Positions 30,650 through 33,595 of a DNA stretch of 33,595 nt are shown here, piece by piece. The first letter of the stretch is position 1. Every line of letters begins with the position of its first letter. Source of the DNA: CAYTNY01 sp964439215 (GTDB lineage Bacteria; Oederibacteriota; PGYV01; CAYTNY01). The notes under the pieces were generated by a model, which saw only the letters and a program-made list of their open reading frames with translations, was not told where the DNA came from and did no database searches. The stretch covers positions 1-33,595 of the forward strand of contig CAYTNY010000018.1 in assembly GCA_964439215.1 (NCBI GenBank). Reading direction: 5' to 3'. The translations under genes were made by a program, and so were the position numbers.

Positions 30650-33595
30650 TTATCTCATGATTGTAAATTTAATTATTTCCCGTTTCTGCATGCCTGTATC
30701 GGTCACGCCGAACATAACCGCAATATAAAGCCCGGACGCTATTTTCCTTTCATCCGAAAGCACTCTCCAGCGTATCTCGTTTTCACCATTAAGAGCTTCA
30801 ATATTTGTTATAAGCTCACCCGCCATATTGTATATCTTTACATATATTTCCGTGTTTTCCATCGCGTTAAACCTGAAGACAACATCACGGCTCTGTTTTA
30901 AATCAACAGGATTCGGCAGCACTCTTACATTTCCGAATATTTCATATCCGTTATGAAGCACTGTTATATCTCCGGTCTTAACTGTTTTTACTCCATTTTC
31001 ATCAATATTAACAAGTTCTATCATATACACTCCGTTTGATACGATCATACCCGAATTATTTGTGCCGTCCCAGGTTACAACTTCACCCATATAATGTATT
31101 TCCGCGTACTGCCGGTCTCCTTCACCCGGCGAAAAAGCATCCGGCGCCGAAGGAATTATTTCCATATCATCCGAACCCGTAGCACCGATAGTATCAACCG
31201 GAATAGTCTTAACAAGTTCTCCGGCGCTGTTATATATATTCACGGTTGTACTTACATTATTAGTAAGAAGCATAACTTCTTTTATAACACTGTGAACAAA
31301 TCCATATTTATCTTTTACTTCCGCATGTATATAATATTTGCCGTTTTCCGCGTCTCCGCCCTGCGTATTCTTTCCGTCCCATTCATATACCGCTCCATCA
31401 ATGTTAAATACTGCTTTCCCGCCGTCATCCGGACTGAAAACCGGATTTTCAACTTCAAAATCCTTTATAAAGTTCCATATCCCCCGATCGGGCCATTCAT
31501 ACACAATTTCTCCGGCTGTATTATAAACTTTTACATTCACTTCATAGTTCGGTTCAGGGGTAACTGTCTCTGTCATTGTTATTGTAGGAGTCATTGTCTG
31601 CGTTGCTGTCTCAGACGGCGTCCCTGTTATGGTTGATGTCGGTGTTATTGTCTCTGTTTCGCTTATGGTCGGCGTCGCTGTTTCCGTTGATGTATATGTA
31701 ATGGACGGCGTCGCCGTAAGTGTCATTGTCATACTCGGAGTAATTGTCTCGGTATAAGTGCTTGTATAAGTCTGCGTGTTGGTAGGCGTCGCGCTTGCGG
31801 TAGCTGTAAGCGTCAGCGTCGGCGTGGATGTCCGGGTAACCGTATCTGTGGCCGTTTCAGTCACTGTCGGGCTGAATTCAGTTGTCGGCGTATCTGTTGG
31901 AGTTATTGTCTCGGTGGTTGTCTCGGTAACTGTTTCCGTGGCTGTTTCCGTCATTGTTTCCGTGACAGACGGCGTTGCTGTCTCGGTTGCTGTTTCAGTA
32001 ACGGTTTCTGTAATTGTCGGGGTGTCTGTTTCGGTAACTGTAGGCGTAAGAGTATCCGTTGCCGTAGGAGTTATGGTATAAGTTATTGTCTCTGTCACGG
32101 TTTCTGTGGCTGTTTCGGTAGCGGTTTCGGTAATCGTTTCTGTCGCGGTTTCTGTAATAGTTTCCGTTACGGTTTCTGTAACACTTTCCGTCGCTGTTGC
32201 CGTAATGGTTTCCGTCACAGTTTCCGTGGCTGTTTCTGTGATGGTCTCTGTAACTGTTTCCGTAACTGTCTCTGTTATTGTTTCTGTCGCTGTTTCAGTC
32301 ACGGTCTCAGTTATGGTTTCCGTGGCTGTTTCAGTGATCGTTTCGGTCACGGTCTCAGTAGCTGTTTCAGTTATTGTCTCTGTCGCTGTTTCGGTAATTG
32401 TTTCTGTTACGGTCGCTGTGGCGGTTTCAGTTATTGTCTCGGTCACAGTCTCAGTAGCTGTCTCTGTAATGGTCTCTGTCACGGTTTCTGTAACTGTTTC
32501 CGTGGCGGTTTCGGTGATTGTCTCGGTCACAGTCTCAGTAGCTGTTTCTGTAATAGTCTCGGTCGCGGTTTCCGTAACCGTTTCCGTGGCGGTTTCGGTT
32601 ATCGTCTCGGTCACAGTTTCAGTAACTGTCTCTGTAATAGTCTCAGTCATGGTTTCGGTAACTGTTTCCGTGGCGGTTTCGGTTATTGTTTCTGTCACGG
32701 TCTCTGTGGCTGTTTCTGTTATGGTCTCTGTTACGGTTTCTGTGGCAGTTTCAGTTATTGTTTCTGTTGCTGTTTCTGTAATAGTCTCTGTTACTGTTTC
32801 TGTAGCTGTTTCCGTGATTGTCTCGGTCACAGTTTCAGTAATAGTTTCTGTAATAGTTTCTGTGACGGTCTCTGTAATCGTTTCTGTTGCTGTTTCAGTA
32901 ATGGTTTCAGTTGCCGTTTCAGTCACAGTTTCTGTCGCGGTTTCGGTTATTGTTTCAGTCACTGTTTCTGTGGCTGTCTCGGTTATTGTTTCAGTAACTG
33001 TTTCTGTGGCTGTCTCGGTTATTGTCTCAGTGACTGTTTCCGTTGCTGTTTCTGTTATCGTTTCAGTTACGGTCTCTGTGGCTGTTTCCGTAATAGTTTC
33101 AGTCACTGTTTCTGTCGCGGTTTCGGTTATAGTCTCTGTTACTGTTTCTGTAGCGGTCTCGGTTATTGTCTCGGTCACAGTTTCTGTGGCAGTTTCGGTA
33201 ATTGTCTCGGTCACAGTCTCTGTTGCCGTTTCAGTTATTGTCTCGGTCACAGTCTCTGTGGCGGTTTCGGTTATCGTTTCGGTCACAGTCTCTGTTACTG
33301 TCTCGGTGATTGTCTCAGTCACAGTCTCTGTGGCGGTCTCTGTTATCGTTTCAGTTACAGTCTCTGTTACTGTCTCGGTGATTGTCTCAGTCACAGTTTC
33401 TGTGGCGGTCTCTGTTATCGTTTCAGTCACAGTCTCTGTTGCCGTTTCAGTTATCGTTTCTGTCACGGTCTCAGTGACCGTTTCGGTTATCGTCTCGGTC
33501 ACAGTCTCTGTCATGGTTTCTGTTACAGTTTCTGTTACAGTTTCGGTTACTGTCTCGGTTACTGTCTCGGTTACTGTCTCGGTTACTGTCTCGGT
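30650..33595 (-). CDS. Giant Thr-rich TET-repeat surface protein, 3' part (N-terminus outside window)
   Basis: The reading frame is open to the right edge, so the start is not seen; the first Met inside the window is in the repeats and is not the real start. About 500 residues of nearly perfect TETV/TETI/TETA tetrapeptides come first. About 180 residues of looser Thr/Pro/Ser-rich sequence follow (TPTxT, TxTxT). The last 300 residues hold three FlgD-like Ig domains (VNVKVYNTAGEIVYEW, VNIYNSAGELVKTIP, VKIYNMAGELITNIEA), ending like a Por/FlgD-type C-terminal domain (ASGLYIAVMFG, REIIKFTIMR). In the repeats every second residue is Thr. I infer a long cell-surface stalk with a C-terminal anchoring or sorting domain, possibly heavily O-glycosylated. 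The gap to the HD-GYP gene has no clear terminator. Confidence 0.85.
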   Translation of the reverse strand, partial: TETVTETVTETVTETVTETVTETVTETMTETVTETITETVTETVTETITETATETVTETITETATETVTETITETVTETVTETITETATETVTETITETVTETVTETITETATETVTETITETATETVTETITETATETVTETITETATETVTETITETATETVTETITETATETVTETITETATETVTETITETATETVTETITETATETVTETITETATETVTETATETITETATETITETVTETITETITETVTETITETATETVTETITETATETITETATETVTETITETATETVTETITETATETVTETMTETITETVTETVTETITETATETVTETATETITETATETVTETITETATETVTETVTETITETATETVTETITETATATVTETITETATETITETATETVTETITETATETITETVTETATETITETVTETVTETITETATETVTETITATATESVTETVTETITETATETITETATETATETVTETITYTITPTATDTLTPTVTETDTPTITETVTETATETATPSVTETMTETATETVTETTTETITPTDTPTTEFSPTVTETATDTVTRTSTPTLTLTATASATPTNTQTYTSTYTETITPSMTMTLTATPSITYTSTETATPTISETETITPTSTITGTPSETATQTMTPTITMTETVTPEPNYEVNVKVYNTAGEIVYEWPDRGIWNFIKDFEVENPVFSPDDGGKAVFNIDGAVYEWDGKNTQGGDAENGKYYIHAEVKDKYGFVHSVIKEVMLLTNNVSTTVNIYNSAGELVKTIPVDTIGATGSDDMEIIPSAPDAFSPGEGDRQYAEIHYMGEVVTWDGTNNSGMIVSNGVYMIELVNIDENGVKTVKTGDITVLHNGYEIFGNVRVLPNPVDLKQSRDVVFRFNAMENTEIYVKIYNMAGELITNIEALNGENEIRWRVLSDERKIASGLYIAVMFGVTDTGMQKREIIKFTIMR
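32084..33595 (-). repeat. 12-bp-period protein-coding tandem repeat (TETV/TETI/TETA)
   Basis: The strand is built of 12-nt units coding Thr-Glu-Thr-X with X = Val, Ile or Ala, often cycling V-I-A for a 36-nt higher-order period. Synonymous codons are mixed (ACA/ACC/ACG/ACT for Thr, GAA/GAG for Glu), so the protein repeat is better conserved than the DNA. At the right edge four exact copies of one 12-nt unit (33545-33592) are identical, suggesting recent expansion. The tract continues beyond the window. Confidence 0.95.

Noticed and set aside
31776..32081. Plus-strand Val/Ser repeat frame opposite the TET gene
   Set aside because: Regular repeats keep several frames open by chance. The minus-strand frame is longer, continues into structured FlgD-like domains and runs to the window edge.
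32084..33595. Possible CRISPR array
   Set aside because: The repeats are head-to-tail 12-nt coding units with no unique spacers and no cas genes nearby.

Overview
The window reads as chromosome of a Gram-negative-type (diderm) bacterium with tightly packed, mostly minus-strand operons. Signal-peptide beta-barrel proteins, a PorV-like protein, FlgD-like Ig domains and a Thr-rich TET repeat surface protein suggest an uncultivated candidate phylum of the Goldbacteria/Firestonebacteria/Elusimicrobia kind. That placement is inferred from gene style, not from a marker gene. I see no rRNA, tRNA, CRISPR array, transposase or phage gene.

Layout. 116-622 (+): a CvpA-like membrane protein, convergent with the left end of a long minus-strand block. 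12659 down to 629 (minus): hisD-hisC-hisB-hisH-hisA-hisF, then a two-gene insertion (ABC/OLD-type ATPase plus a small TOPRIM/DUF4276-like protein), then hisI-trpE-trpG, a fibronectin-III/beta-barrel envelope protein coupled to trpG, and a zinc-ribbon/TPR membrane protein. hisG, hisE and the other trp genes are not in the window. 26664 down to 12880 (minus): recX-alaS-ruvX-mltG-outer membrane protein-alpha/beta hydrolase-pilB/gspE-rnr-PorV/TPR protein-multidomain PP2C phosphatase. Most of these junctions are 4-base overlaps, so this looks like one transcript from a promoter in front of recX. 26665-27320 is the only long gap: it carries a 16-bp direct repeat enclosing three hairpins, then a consensus promoter for a small membrane protein gene (27321-27731, +). 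30494 down to 27752 (minus): an HD-GYP-family protein, parA and parB. 30650-33595 (minus): the 3' part of a very long TET-repeat protein gene that runs off the right edge.

How it works together. The his and trp genes supply histidine and tryptophan. The recX-PP2C operon mixes translation and nucleic-acid housekeeping (alaS, ruvX, recX, rnr) with envelope functions (mltG, outer membrane proteins, a pilus/secretion ATPase) and a signalling phosphatase. parAB with the HD-GYP-like protein links chromosome partitioning to a possible signalling protein.

The strongest candidate for something undescribed is the ATPase + TOPRIM-like pair at 5644-7520. It has its own promoter, sits between hisF and hisI, is visibly more A+T-rich in places than its neighbours, and resembles two-gene ATPase/TOPRIM defence systems such as PARIS and split OLD systems. 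The TET-repeat protein, the repeat-flanked hairpin element and the HD-GYP protein with a missing catalytic His are next.
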